Position numbers and translations under genes: made by a program
Notes under the pieces: model-generated
The model's database searches: none
What the model saw: the letters and a program-made list of their open reading frames with translations, nothing else
Told to the model about the DNA's origin: nothing
Source: Geosiphon pyriformis
Taxonomy: Eukaryota > Glomeromycota > Glomeromycetes > Archaeosporales > Geosiphonaceae
Direction: 5' to 3'
DNA: 64,000 bases
NCBI GenBank assembly: GCA_016748015.1
Contig: JAAOMT010000009.1
Span: 514,459-578,458, forward strand
Part shown: in pieces, positions 33,927-46,000 of the stretch
Position numbering within the stretch: position 1 is the stretch's first letter
Layout: the number at the start of each line of letters is the position of its first letter

Positions 33927-35660
33927 CAGGCTTATAAATTAAGATGAGACAATAAAATTTTAACCAAAGCAGTACATGGTAATTAACTAAAACCATATTA
34001 CAATATAGTATTATCATTTACCAATAATATTCCACAATTGGAAGTATAACAAATACTAGTCCAACCAGATAAAATTTCATAAAACTGAGAACCAATCATA
34101 ATTATTAAACCAAATACATCAAATTGAGACTTTAAATGTTATATAAAAAATCAGCATATGACAAAAAATACCAGAAAAATAGAAATTATTGACAATATTC
34201 ACTTACTAACACAACAATTTTTTCAATTAATTCAACTACAGAATATGGAAATTACTATCAACCAACAAACTATTTGATACAGAGATACCAAAAAGATACT
34301 CCAATACAAAATACAGAAAAAACCAGAAAATACCATCGACAAAATGATTTTAAAAATAAAATTGGCAATAGAAGAGCCAATAAAAGTCACCCCATATCAA
34401 AAATTGACTAAAAAAACTTGGAATGGGTGAATATAAGAATTTCCAAAGAACTTTTATTATTTCCACTTGGGACAATACCTGAATATCCAGAACTTATATA
34501 TAGATAAGTCAAAGTGATTATTTGATCTAAAGATATTATAACAACTTGAGCAATTTGTAAGAAAGAACAATCTAACCACACAAGCATGAGTCATCTATTA
34601 ATTACAAATTCGATTTTAAGACTGACTAGAAATTTTACTTAGTCCAACAATAGACACTATTACCATTAACCAAATGAGAAAAATAACCAATATTCAATTT
34701 GAAGAATTACAGAACAAAATAACACAAGTAATTCTTGAAAAAAAAGTTCAAAAATAAAGAGTTAGAATTAGAAGATCTTGATGGAGCTCAATATTAAAAA
34801 GAAGAAAATAATGTTATTTATAGAATATAGAAAGTATATTATCATATAAATTAACCAATCAGAAGTAGACATAGTAAATATGGAATTCCAGAATTTTTTT
34901 CAAAGAATTACAGGATTCCAAGAATTTCAGGATTCTTATACAAGGAATTACAGGATTCCAAAATTCCAGGATTCCTCTCAAAGAAATTGCAGAATTTCAG
35001 GAATTTTAAAATTCTTGGTGTAAAAAATTGAGAAATTGAGAAATCTTGATTATGTATATATAGTGGTAGTATTAGAAGTAGAAAAAACAAATTTGTTAGT
35101 TTAGATTTTATCTAAACAATCTTTTAAATCATAAATATTAATAAATAATTATTTACTATTTCAATTTACTATTCACTATTAACACTTTATGTTGATAGCT
35201 ATTGATACTTAACCATGCTAAAACAATAACTTTTAATTACAACTATTGATGGAATACTAACTTAATTGCCTTGACTTATTTCTTTATTTTTGTTTTTTTT
35301 CTTTTCTTTTTTTATTTTGTTATTTTTTGTTGTTGACTAATTAATTAAAGATTAAGCACTAAGATACAAACATCATAGGGACTGGTAAAAGACCTGTGAA
35401 ACAAGAGTAGAGAACTTATATATTTGAGAATAGCTTACCAGGAGGATTACTGGCTACCATGCTAAGAAAAAAATTTGATAGAATTGTAATTCCAAGAGGC
35501 TACTAAAACAATAATTAAATCTCTGTTTATTATATAAAGGATTCAACCAAAACTTTTAGATACCAACAATTTACAAATATTACCAATATCATCAAAATGA
35601 ATTAACACCAAGTTATGAGTTTGTTATTTGATTTGAGACCCCAAATAATTACTTGTAATA
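33927..35660 (+). mobile_element. G4, inverted 3' end of another gypsy element
   Basis: Plus-strand fragment: integrase C-terminus (AYKLR-type, with TTAACCAAAGCAGTACATGG) from 33927, accessory ORF3 relic to 34792, PPT (34793-34811, AAAAAGAAGAAAATAA) and LTR E. It lines up with the reverse complement of 27051-27965 of G3. Opposite in orientation to everything around it. The ORF3 end reads DTITINQMRKITNIQF and ITQVILEKK. Confidence 0.82.
34812..35660 (+). repeat. LTR E, 3' LTR of G4
   Basis: 849 bp from TGTTATTTATAGAATA to TACTTGTAATA, followed by CCAT. Closest by eye to LTRs D, G and C. Includes local repeats of GGAATTCCAG/GAATTACAGGATTCC type (34880-34990). Confidence 0.85.
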
Positions 35661-37054
35661 CCATGAATGAACTGGTTTAAAATCTGTGGTGCTGTAAAAT
35701 AATTTGTATCAATTGCTTGTATTTGGTGCAGATTTCTATGAAAACATTCTAGATAAGTCGTAACTGCTTTAGTATCTCTTTGTTTGATAATTGTAAAAGT
35801 ATTTGCTAAGTAATTAATACTATTATTATTATTAAAATATCTTAAAAATTCCAGTTTGAATACATTGAAGTTTTGGGTTTTTGGTTCAAGCTTTAATATT
35901 ATAAGTCGACAATATCTTGAAAAAAATATGAAATTGCCTATAATGCTTTGGCATTGTCCTATTTATTGGCTACAATGGCTTTTTCCATATTATTAAGCCA
36001 AACTTGCATATTGTTCTCTTTACTGGTAAATTTTTTGAGTTTTGTAATTGGTATATAGGCCATTGATGCAAATAATAGTTGTGGTTGTTGTTGTTAAAGT
36101 TGTTGTTGTTGTTGTTGTTGTTGGGATGATGGTTGTGACTGTTATTGCAATTTAGTAATTAGTACAACTAGTGGTGAATTGATCATGATTACTGGAGGTA
36201 AGTTTTGAGAAACAATAAGAGCTGAATTTGAATTATTCAGATTTTGCTGAGTTGAAACAATTGGAGTTTGAATTTCCAGGTTTTCTAAAATTGGGTTTTG
36301 ATAATTAAATTTTTGATCTTTGTCTTCTTTTTTTTCTGAATCAGTTATTTTTCAAGGACTAGTGGCTCTGAAATCAGATTGAAGTAGTAATAATTAAAAT
36401 CCTAATGGTATTGGTGCTTGCAATTTAAATTTTTCAAAAAAATCATCATATGTTCCCAATAGATTGGTTTTTTCTTAGTTGCTTTGAAATGTTATTCTTG
36501 CTGCTGGTGTTTTTGCAATTGATGTAAAAACACCTGTTGATATTATGTTGATAGTACTTTCTGGTATATGATAATATGATAGATGAATGAGTAAAATTGC
36601 TCTGGATTTTTTCTATATAAGTGGTTGTATATTTTTTGGTATTCCTGCTGGTGTTTGTAATTTCTTTCTGCCTTTGTTTGTGTAAATAATAAGAAATCTT
36701 TGTTGGATGTAGTTTTTAATTTTTTAGTTGATTTTAGTAATAATAGATGCAAAGTTGTAATTTAATAATAAGCTGGTATATTGAATTAATTTATTGTAAA
36801 AATTTTTTCTTGCTGATTTAATATTTGTTGGTTTTCTTAGGAAGTATGTGATTCTATTGTTAACATAACAATTAAAAATTGATTCAGCTGGTTAATGATT
36901 GCTGGTTAATTCTAACTGTTGATGGTATTGTTGGAATAAGAATTTTACAAATTCCAAGTAATTTGCTCCTACTACTTCTAATTCTGCCACTGTTTCAGAT
37001 AGTTGTTGCTGATGCTAATTTTTTGTTGGATTATATCTCACAGGAAGCACCAAA
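35661..37054 (-). pseudogene. Gypsy gag, N-terminal part (G5)
   Basis: On the minus strand, reading from the PBS side: YNPTKNQHQQQL, NYLEFVKFLFQQYHQQLEL, YVNNRITYFL, then a Pro/Asn/Gln-rich linker with a glutamine run, then MAYIPITKLKKFTSKENNMQ (about 36000-36065), equivalent to MATAYIAKIPEFTGKDNN of Gypsy-1, and finally PQILNQFIHG at 35661-35690. The equivalent of the next ~25 residues in Gypsy-1 is missing, and the following ones are at 33926, on the other side of G4. Confidence 0.75.
36080..36125. repeat. (TTG)n run coding for polyglutamine
   Basis: TTG-repeat microsatellite; on the minus strand CAA codons in the gag linker. The neighbouring copy has a similar Gln-rich run near 38155-38205. 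Confidence 0.8.
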
Positions 37055-37887
37055 TGTTACAAGTGATTATTTAGAGTGTTGATACAAATAACAAACCTAT
37101 AACTTAATGCTTAATATGTGATATAATAAGTGATATCTAAAGATTTTTATATCTAAAGATTTTGGTTAAGTTTTTTGTATAATAAACAGAGATTCAATGA
37201 GGTTTTGTCAGTAGTCTTCTAGAATTATAATTTTGTCAAATTTTTTTCTTAGTATAGTGGCCAGTAATCTCTTGGTAAGCTATTCTCAATTTTTGAGTGT
37301 CTATCCTTTTTTTTGGATCTTTTATCAGTTACTTTGACATCAATAATTCTGCATATTTTAATCCTTTAATCAATTAGTAAACAACACAACAAAATAAAAA
37401 ATAAATAAATAAAATAAATAAATAAAAAGAAGAAATTAGTATTCTGTTAATAGTCATAATCAAGAGCTATTGTTTTAGTGTGATTAAGTGTTGGATTTTA
37501 TCAATATTTCATGTTAATAGAGTAAAAATAATTGATATTTTTAATCAAGTAATAATAACATGAATTTAAATAGTAATTGATAATTTATTAATATATGATA
37601 AGAATTTTGAACTGCTTTTAACTTTTTTTAACCAGAAACTCTAGCTGTGTATGCTAACTGTAAATTCTAGCTCTTTTTTTTTATTCTGCTTCTAATACTT
37701 TCACTATATATACATAATTGATGTTCTATGAGATCTCATACATTTATAAGCAATGTGCTATAATTTCTCAAGCAATGTGTTATAATTTACTAGCAAAGTG
37801 CTCATGTGTTTAATACTATTCTTTTATTGGTCTATTTTCCTATTTGTTTTTCCTACTATTTTTTTGTACTCTTTTTTATAAGTAATA
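37055..37887 (-). repeat. LTR F, 5' LTR of the G5 gag
   Basis: 833 bp, TGTTACAAGTGATTATTT to ATAAGTAATA. GGAAGCACCA (PBS) adjoins its left end. Diverged from LTR D, closer to LTR H. The right flank is gag of G6. Confidence 0.85.
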
Positions 37888-39092
37888 ATGCTATTATTAT
37901 TACTAAAATATCTTAAAAATTCAGTTTTAAATATGTTGAAAGTTAGAAGTTTGTTTATTAAGCTTTAATATCATAAATTAGTAGTATTTTATAAAAAGTA
38001 TAAGATGACTTAAAAAGCTCAAGTGTCATCTTATTTATTGGTTGTGATGGCTTTTGCCACATTATTAAGTTATATTTATGTATCATCTTTTTTACCAGTA
38101 AATTTTTTAAGATTTGTAATTAGTACATAGGTCATTGGTGTGAATAATAATTGTTGTTGTAATTGCTATTGCAGTAGTTGTTGCTGAAATTGTTGTTGCT
38201 GAACAGCTATTGGTGCAACCAATAGATTGATTATAATTACTGAAAATAAGAGTTGTTAGAAAATATAAGCAGAATTTGGATTGTTCAAGTTTGACTGAAT
38301 TTGAACAATTGGAGTTTGCAATTCTGATTTATCTATGATTGGGTTCTGGTTATTAATTTTTTGATCATTGTCTTTCTTTTTTTCTGATTCTGTATTTGTT
38401 CAGTTACTGGTTAATTCAAAATTTGGTTAAAGTGGCAGTAATTGAAGTTCTGATAATATAGTTGTTTGTAATTTAAACTTTTCAAAGTAATTGCTATAGG
38501 TTTTTAATAGTTTGGCTTTTTTTTGTTTACTTTGAAATAATATTCTTACCAATAATGTTTTTATGATTGATGTGAATACAGCTGCTAATGTTATGTAAAT
38601 AATACTTCTTAAAATATGGTAATATAATGAGTTAATAGACAAAACAACTTTTGGTTTCTTTCAAGTAGATGGTTTTGTTTTCTTTAATGTTTTTGCTAAA
38701 GTTTGTAATTTTTCTTTTTCATTTTCAGCAAAAGTGATGAAAAATTTCTGTTGTGTATAGTTTTTAATTTTCTGGTTTATTTCTGTAATCAGTGGTACAA
38801 ACAAATAGTTTAGTAGATATGTAGTGCTTTAGAGTAATTTACTGTAGAAATTATTGAAAACAGCTTTTGGATCTCTTTGTTCTTCTAAGTAATATACAAT
38901 TCTTTTATTAACATAACAATTGAATACTGATTTTGTTGACCAATTATTGTTTGTTAGTCTGAGATGAATATGATAGTATTGGAATAAAGCTTTCACAAAT
39001 TCTAAGTAATTTGTTTCTATTATTTTTGATTTTGCTATTGTTCTAAATATTTGTTGTTGGCATTGGTTTTGTGTTAGATTATATCTTATAAA
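37888..39092 (-). pseudogene. Gypsy gag, N-terminal part (G6)
   Basis: Parallel to 35661-37054. The open stretch 38829-39101 reads RYNLTQNQCQQQIFRTIAKS, NYLEFVKALFQYYHIHLRL and CYVNKRIVYYLEEQRDPKAV. The Gln-rich linker is near 38155-38205. The C-terminal end is cut by LTR F. Strongly A+T-shifted. Confidence 0.75.
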
Positions 39093-39102
39093 AAGCACCA
39101 AA

Positions 39103-39809
39103 TATCACAAGTGATTATTTGGGTGTTGGAATAAATAACAAATTCTATAATGTGATACTTAATAGCTATTTAGTTAATGTCAATTTCTGAAAATTTTGGA
39201 GTTTAAAGATTTTGGTTGAGTCTTTTGTATAATAAATAGAGATTCAATAACTGTTTCAATATCCTTTTGAAAATTTATTCTGTGAATTTTTTTTAGTCTA
39301 ATGGCTGGTTTTTCTTGATAAGTTATTCTCAATTTTCGAGTTTTTACTCTTGTTTTTCAGATTTTTTACCAGTATTTTTTGATATCAATAACTCTATGTA
39401 TTAATCTCTTAATTAGTTAATAAACAACAAAGAAACAAAATAAAAGAAAATAAAGAAAATAAGAAAATAAAATAAAATTAATATTCTATTAATAGCTATA
39501 ATTAAGAGCTATTAGTCCAGTATAGTTAAGTGTTGAATTTTATTAACATGGAATGTTGATAGAATAAAAATAATTAATATTTCTTAATTAAATAATAATA
39601 ACATAAATTTAGATAATAATTAATATTTTATTAATATGTAATTTGATTTTACTTTAAGTTGTAGAAAACTGTTTTTTAAAGAGAAATATATTGGATAATT
39701 AATTAATTATTAGTATTGATTCTGAACTGAAATTCCTTTTTTATTATGCTTATTTCTAATTGGCTATTTTATATTCTTATTAAAAATTCTTAAATTTTTA
39801 TAAGTAATA
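39103..39809 (-). repeat. LTR H, 5' LTR of G6
   Basis: About 707 bp, from TATCACAAGTGATTATTT (TGTTAC changed to TATCAC) to ATAAGTAATA. AAAAGCACCA (PBS) adjoins. Related to LTR F. Right of it lies ghost LINE sequence. Confidence 0.78.
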
Positions 39810-41115
39810 CAGTAAGTACTAGTTTACAATAATAATAAATACTAATTAGCAATAACAGTAAACATTAGATTAAAATATTAAAAAAAAGTATTATAATATG
39901 TTTTTTATAGAACTATAAATATATATATATATAGTAATTTTAATAATGAAAAAAACAATAATTTTATCTAACAGTTTAATTTTATCAAATTTTAATCTTC
40001 TATTTTAATTATTTATTAGTCTTTATTTTTAATAAATTTTTAAAAAAATTTTTATATTAAAAAAATTGAAAATAATATTGAAAATAAAATTATCATAATT
40101 CAAAATATCAAGAAATTTACTTGTATTATTTATTAAATAAAATTATATTTTATTAGTTAAATTTCTTAGAAGAATATTTTTTGATTAAGATTATTTATAT
40201 TGTTATTAATTAAAAGCTTTATTATAAAAATTAAGAAAAATACTAAAAACTATTAATATTTTATGTTTTTAAATTAGAGAAATATATTAAGTAATTGCAA
40301 AAATAATTTTAAAAAAAACTCCAAAATATTGAGTAAATTTCAGTTTAGCTTTTGAAAAAAAATATATAAATATATATATAATAATTAAAAATTAAAAAAT
40401 AACTTATATTATAATATTAAAAAAAAGTTTTTAATATAATATCAATATTATTATATAAATAAAAATAAAAAATTCATGAAAAACTAATTATAATTAAAAT
40501 AAAATATTAATATTTAATATATTAAAAAAACTATTAGTAAACAAAAAAATTCTTAGATAATAACATTTTTTCTCTTTTTTTATAATTATAATTAATGAAT
40601 CACTAATAAATAAGTTAGCAGCAGAATATATTTATTAATAAAAATAGTTATAGTTTTTTTATTATTAATAAAAATATTATTAATCTTAAAAAACTTATTA
40701 ATTAAGTTAAAAATATGTTGAATTATAACATAATTATTATTTATTCAGATAATATTATTTACAAATATACTAACAGTTAAATATAATATTAAACTAAATT
40801 AAAAATTAACATAATCTGCTTTTAATATATGTTTAATATTGATATAGTAATTAAAAAATTGTTTGTTTTTTTTCATTTTGCATAATAAAAAAGCATAAAA
40901 AATATATTAGAATTAAAAAAAATTTTACTTTAATTTAAATCAAGAATTTTATAGTTATTAATAAGCCCAAAATCTATTATAATACAATTCAAACAATCTG
41001 TGTAAATGTTCTCAAAAAATCCAATAAACTTTAAACATATCTTAATTTTTACTAAACTATTTCTTAAATATAATTAACATAATATTAAATTAATTTTAAT
41101 AACTAAACAAATTAA
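39810..41115 (-). mobile_element. Ghost LINE L7a: RT palm, extreme A+T shift
   Basis: Looks featureless, but the minus strand aligns with LINE RT. About 40600-40790 holds TTTGTAAATAATATTATCTG, the counterpart of L4's FVDN-TIW (45362-45382), followed by the equivalents of HILNIASDFF and INNDKTVAIPIN. About 40860-41060 holds AAGATATGTTTAAAGTTTAT and ATTTTTTATGCTTTTTTATT, matching the IKM and IFYDPLLC region of L1. Almost every difference is G:C to A:T. The part nearest LTR H is not resolved. Confidence 0.78.
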
Positions 41116-41261
41116 TAAAAAAAAACTTCTTTTTCTCTTTCATCCAAAATTCCCAAAAAAGAGTCAAAAGTTTTTTCGAAAGAAGTTTTTTTACCATTCA
41201 GTACAATAAATCAAAACCGTTTTTTGATTACAAGGCCACTGTTGGCTCTGTTATTGCTGTT

Positions 41262-43058
41262 ATGAAGAAGACTATTAAAGTTTCTGGTTCTGAGAGTGGT
41301 TTCAAAGCGGTTGTATCAAGAAAAAAGAGGAAGGAAGGTGTATTGGCAGAGGGTATTGATAATAGAAAAGTTGCTGCTGAAGCTTCTGGTGCTTGTTTAT
41401 GGAGTTTTGAGACAAGTGACACTACTGAGTCTAAAAGTATTGACATGAAGGAAGAGTGCTTGGTTGAAGAAACCAGTATTGACTATGGTGAAGATGGTGT
41501 TTTCATGAAAGGGGATCTTAATTAAACACCAAAAGATTTATGTGTAAAGACCAAAAAAGTGCTAGAGAAGCCTCTAGGTGTAATTGATTATGGTACTGTC
41601 AATACAGATGATGACATGTTAGATAATTTCTCTTTTCTCCCACTCCCTCTACCTATCAAACCAACCATTCAAGTGCCTATTTGCAAATCTTTTGCTTTAG
41701 ATATTGATCTTGTGACCATTGCTGGGAAGTCTTCTCAGAAAAAATTGAGTTTTATCAGAAAAATTTTTTTAAGTGTGAATGATTTTGGGGGGGCTTCTAC
41801 TCCTTCAAAATTTGGTGGAATTATTCGTGCGACTTTCACTTTGGAAAAGACAATGATGGCTGCTGGGAAATTGGCAAATAATCATGGTGTTATGATAAAC
41901 ACTGATCTCAAGCATTCTTTGAACAACTGTACGGATCGGGCAATTGTGATGAAAGAAATTCCTGTAAGAACTTCCGTGGAAGCTGTGCATACTGCCATGT
42001 CCAAATTTGGATTGATTAAGTCAATCAAGATGCAACTTGTGGGTCTGTGGCAAAAAGCGATTGTTAAATTAGAAGATCAGAATCAGGCTGATCTCTTGGC
42101 ATCCAAATGGTCTATCCTTATTGGAAAGGATGCAGTACGTGTGGCCAGGGCTGATGTTGACAAACAGATGTGAGATTCCAGAGACGAATTCAGGGCACTG
42201 TTATACACTTTTTCTGTAGGAACAAATGCTCATGACCTTTGGAATTTTGTTGGTTTGGTTGGTGGGAAAACATGTGTTATTGATTGTAATCCTGTTAGCT
42301 ACACCCATGCTTGTTGTGCTACTGTTTGCTTTGGGTCTGAATTTGATCTGGTTAGTGCAATGGCTGCAATTCCAGTTATAAAGGGAATTGGCCTTTACTG
42401 GTCCTGCCTCTCTTTGGCTCTATGCTTGGTCTGCAGTCTTTCTGGTCATACATCTCTCAATTGTGTTTCGGTTAAAGTTGGTTCAACTCTGAAGGGCAGA
42501 AAGACACCTCTTTCTGCTCAGGATCAGATCAGATTGGTGGCTATCTATGCTTGGAAATCCGCACCTATTTTTCATCCATTGGCCTTCAGTGGTAAGACTT
42601 GGGCATTAGTTGTTGGTGCTCCTTTAGTGCGCAATTCTCATGGTACTAGTTCATTTCTTGGTTCTGACAATGTTGATAAACTTTTCCCTTCTGCTACAGA
42701 TGATTTGGAAAAATGTTTGGTTCGCATTGAAAGCAGTCTTGTCAGTCTTGTGGGACAAATTGGTGAGTTGGCTAAGAGGTTGGAATCATTCGTGCCAGCA
42801 GTTTTTCAGCCTAGCCCTGAATGTCAGCTGCCAGTGACCCCTCCATCACAGAATCAAGAAGAGGATATAGTGATGGGAGTGGATTTGGGTGATGCCACTA
42901 GTGACAAGACTGCTGCCATTCTGGGTTCACCTGCCTTACCTGAGGTTGTAAAATTGGAAAACATGTTGGAAGGTCTATCTGCTTTGGTCATGATCCTTTC
43001 AGCACACTTGGATGGTTTGGCTTTGGCAGGTGGTGCTTTTCCTCTACCTCTTTCTTAA
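41262..43058 (+). pseudogene. L4 ORF1, RNA-binding protein, two stops
   Basis: One frame from ATG 41262 to TAA 43056-43058, broken by TAA at 41523 and TGA at 42171 (QM-stop-DSRDEF, probably Trp). The N-terminal third is charged and low-complexity. The middle (about 41930-42160) has an RRM-like pattern: AIVMKEIPVRTSVEAVHTAM, SKFGLIKSIKMQLVG, then AIVKLEDQNQADLLASKW. A zinc knuckle CLVCSLSGHTSLNC (C-x2-C-x4-H-x4-C) lies at about 42423-42464. A predicted helical stretch (DDLEKCLVRIESSLVSLVGQ) follows and may oligomerise. Its role in the family is RNA binding and RNP formation. The true start may lie further upstream in the same frame. Confidence 0.85.
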
Positions 43059-43060
43059 TG
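43056..43060 (+). promoter_or_regulatory. TAATG stop/start overlap of ORF1 and ORF2
   Basis: The ORF1 stop TAA (43056-43058) shares its last A with ATG (43058-43060) of ORF2, which lies in the -1 frame relative to ORF1. This is the layout used for coupled termination-reinitiation in some LINEs such as SART1 (known family behaviour; not shown for this element). Ghost L7b preserves it as TAATA (about 49637-49644, minus strand). Confidence 0.75.
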
Positions 43061-46000
43061 AATGATCTGGTATAGAAAATTGCTATGTGTAATGTTCGTG
43101 GGTTGAACAATCCTGTGAAGCAAAATGATGTCATCTATTAGCACAAGGATATGAACAATTTGGTTTCTATTTTTATGGAGTCAAAACTTAAAGAGAAAAT
43201 TTGCCCATAGTTGGCTGACAAATTTGATAGTGTTCAGGTTTTTACTTCTGGTCTGGATTTTGGTTCTTTGGGTGTTGAAGTGTTAATCATCATGAATTTT
43301 TCTTTGGCAAAACATGTCTGCAAGGTTTCTGAGGTGCCTGGTTGGCTCCTATCCATCAAGTTTCTTTTCAAAAATAAACTTTCAGTGTCTATTTTGGGGC
43401 TCTATGCTGGTGTTTCATCAGTGGTTTGGTTTTCTCAGGCTGGTGAGGTCAACTCTTTCATTGCTAAAGCCATTAATAAGTCTTTTTTTGTTATTTTTGG
43501 TGGTGATTTTAATGAGAATGATTCACACAAATGTGCCAGTTTCAAAAAGTGTTTTAATTTGGGTTTGATTAACTCTCTGGGGGGGAGCTCTTTTGTGAAG
43601 TCACCTACTTGGTACAATTTTCATGGTATCACTAAGACAATTAACTACATGTTCATTTCTTCTAATTTGGTTGGTGTGGTGGTGGATCATGGTGTGAATG
43701 GCATTGAGAACTATTTTGATACTAATCACAATGCTGTTTATGTTTTTGTGAGTCTGGGTGGTCTGTTCGATGTTCAGTTAAACTTATTGTACAAACAAGC
43801 TAATAGAGATTGTTAGAAGTATGATATCAAAAATGCTAGTGAGATTAAGTAGTTAGAATTCAGGAATGCTACCGCTGCTAATGCTGTTATGTTCTCGGAT
43901 GAGTTTGTTGCAGCTAAGCAGTTTTCTGATCTGGATGCAATATGGGACATTGTTCATAAGATTATGGTTTTTTCAGCTGGTGGAATGTTCAAGAAAAAAT
44001 GGTTTAAGAGTTTCAATTGTGTTTTTAATAAAGTATCTTTCCAGTTTCATAAACTGGAGCTACTTGTGTCTAAACTGGTGAAGGCTTCTTGGTTGGTTTC
44101 TGACAGGGATTTTGCCTTGTTGTTGAATACTTGGAACAGGCTTGATTCTGTGGGCACTTTGTCAGTAAAATCTCTGTTTCTTTCTGGTGCTGGTTTTGAT
44201 GCGATCCGTTCTGGGCTGGCTAAGGTGAGGAAGTCTTACCGCTCTTCTAAGTTATTGGAATCTAAGTATGCTGAAGAATCTCATATAAGACAGGCTATTG
44301 AGAGGAGGATGGAAAGTTTTGAGGTGGATAAGGGTCACACCATTAGAAGTGTTTTGGAGCATCCTTTTTGTAAAGTGGTGTTGGATCATTTGGTGGATGG
44401 TGGGGAGTTGGTCTTGGAGCCTGATTTGGTTAAATCTAAAGTGAATGGAATCATGGAGGGTTGGACTAGAAAATGTGTGGTGGCTTCTGATATCTCTGGT
44501 GATTGGGCAAGGCAATTTCGGCTTTTGGATCATATCTTCAATAGTGCCTTCTCTGATGTAATGCATTTAATTGGTTTTGATGAAATGTTTAGTGTTATTT
44601 CAAATTTGCCCGATGGGAAAGTGGCTGGTCTTTCTGGTATCACTAATAAACTTTGAAAACACTGTAACAAGTTGGTCTTAGATATGCTTTTGGTGTTCTT
44701 AAATTTTTGTTTGAGTTGTGAGTCAGTGCCTGGACCTTGGAGGGAGACCTGGGTCTTAATGATTCCTAAATCTTATAAGTGGAAGAGGGTTTTTATAAAT
44801 ACCTGCCCTATTGTTTTGATTGAGACAGCTTGTAAAGTCCTTTCCAAGATTCTTTCAGATCAGATCTCTCTGGCTTGTAGCACTTTTGATGTCCTCCGTG
44901 GGGACAATTTCTCTGTCCTGAAAGGTATGTCTACTCATTCGCCTATCTTTGCTATTGGTTCAGTGATTGAAGATGTTTTGGAAAAGAACCAAGAGTTGTG
45001 GCTGGTTTTACAGAATATGTGCAAAGCTTATGATTCTGTTGGTTGGAAGCATCTCAAGAGGAGTTTGATCAGAGTCAAAATGTGTGACAAATTTATCAGA
45101 TTTTTTGGTAGCATTCATAATGGTCACACTAACAAAGTAATGACAGATTTTGGTTTGACTGATAAATATCATGTTCACAATGGATTGGATCAAGAGGAGG
45201 TTTTTTCACCACTTTTCTTATGTATATTTTATGATTCACTTTTGTGTGAAGTTAAGAGACAGGAGAGCATTTGTGGTTACAGGTTGATTTTTCATTTCAT
45301 TTTTAAGACTGGCTGGGTGGAATCTTAAGCTAGGCTGATGTCATTTCTGGCCACTGGTGCTTTTGTTGATAATACTATCTGGGTCGGTAGCAGCCAGGCT
45401 GCTACACAACACATCCTCAATATTGCTAGTGATTTTTTTCATTTAAATGACATTTTGATAAACAATGACAAGACTGTGGCCATTCCTATCAACTGTCAGG
45501 TTACTGCTCCTTACCTAACTATTAGTAATATGCCAATTTTCATAGTTAAAAAAGGTGAACCTCATTGTTATCTAGGGATTTTTTTATTTTCTGAAGGTCT
45601 TTCGAAGCCTAGCTTGGTTAAGGCACATTCAGATGTTCGGTTTTTTGTCAATCTCATTCTGAGAAAAGTTATTTCAGATAAACAGTTTGCATATTTGGTA
45701 TCTACAGTTCTCTTTCCTATTGTCAGCTACAGAACTCAGTTCAGTTTTATTCCTCTCAGTGTGTGTAATAAATGGGATACTTTGATTCACAAGGGCCTGA
45801 AGTCCAAATCTGGGCTGCCTCTGAACTTTCCCAATGATGCGCTTTATTATCTTTCCTTGTACAATTTAAAAACTTTTGAGCAGATTCAGACTGAGAGCAA
45901 ATCAGCTTCTGTCATTGCTTTTGCAAATTCAGTTGGTGTTTTGGGTTATTTGTTTTCTCATAGGTCTCACGATCTCCAAGTTCTCAGCTGGCATCCTCGT

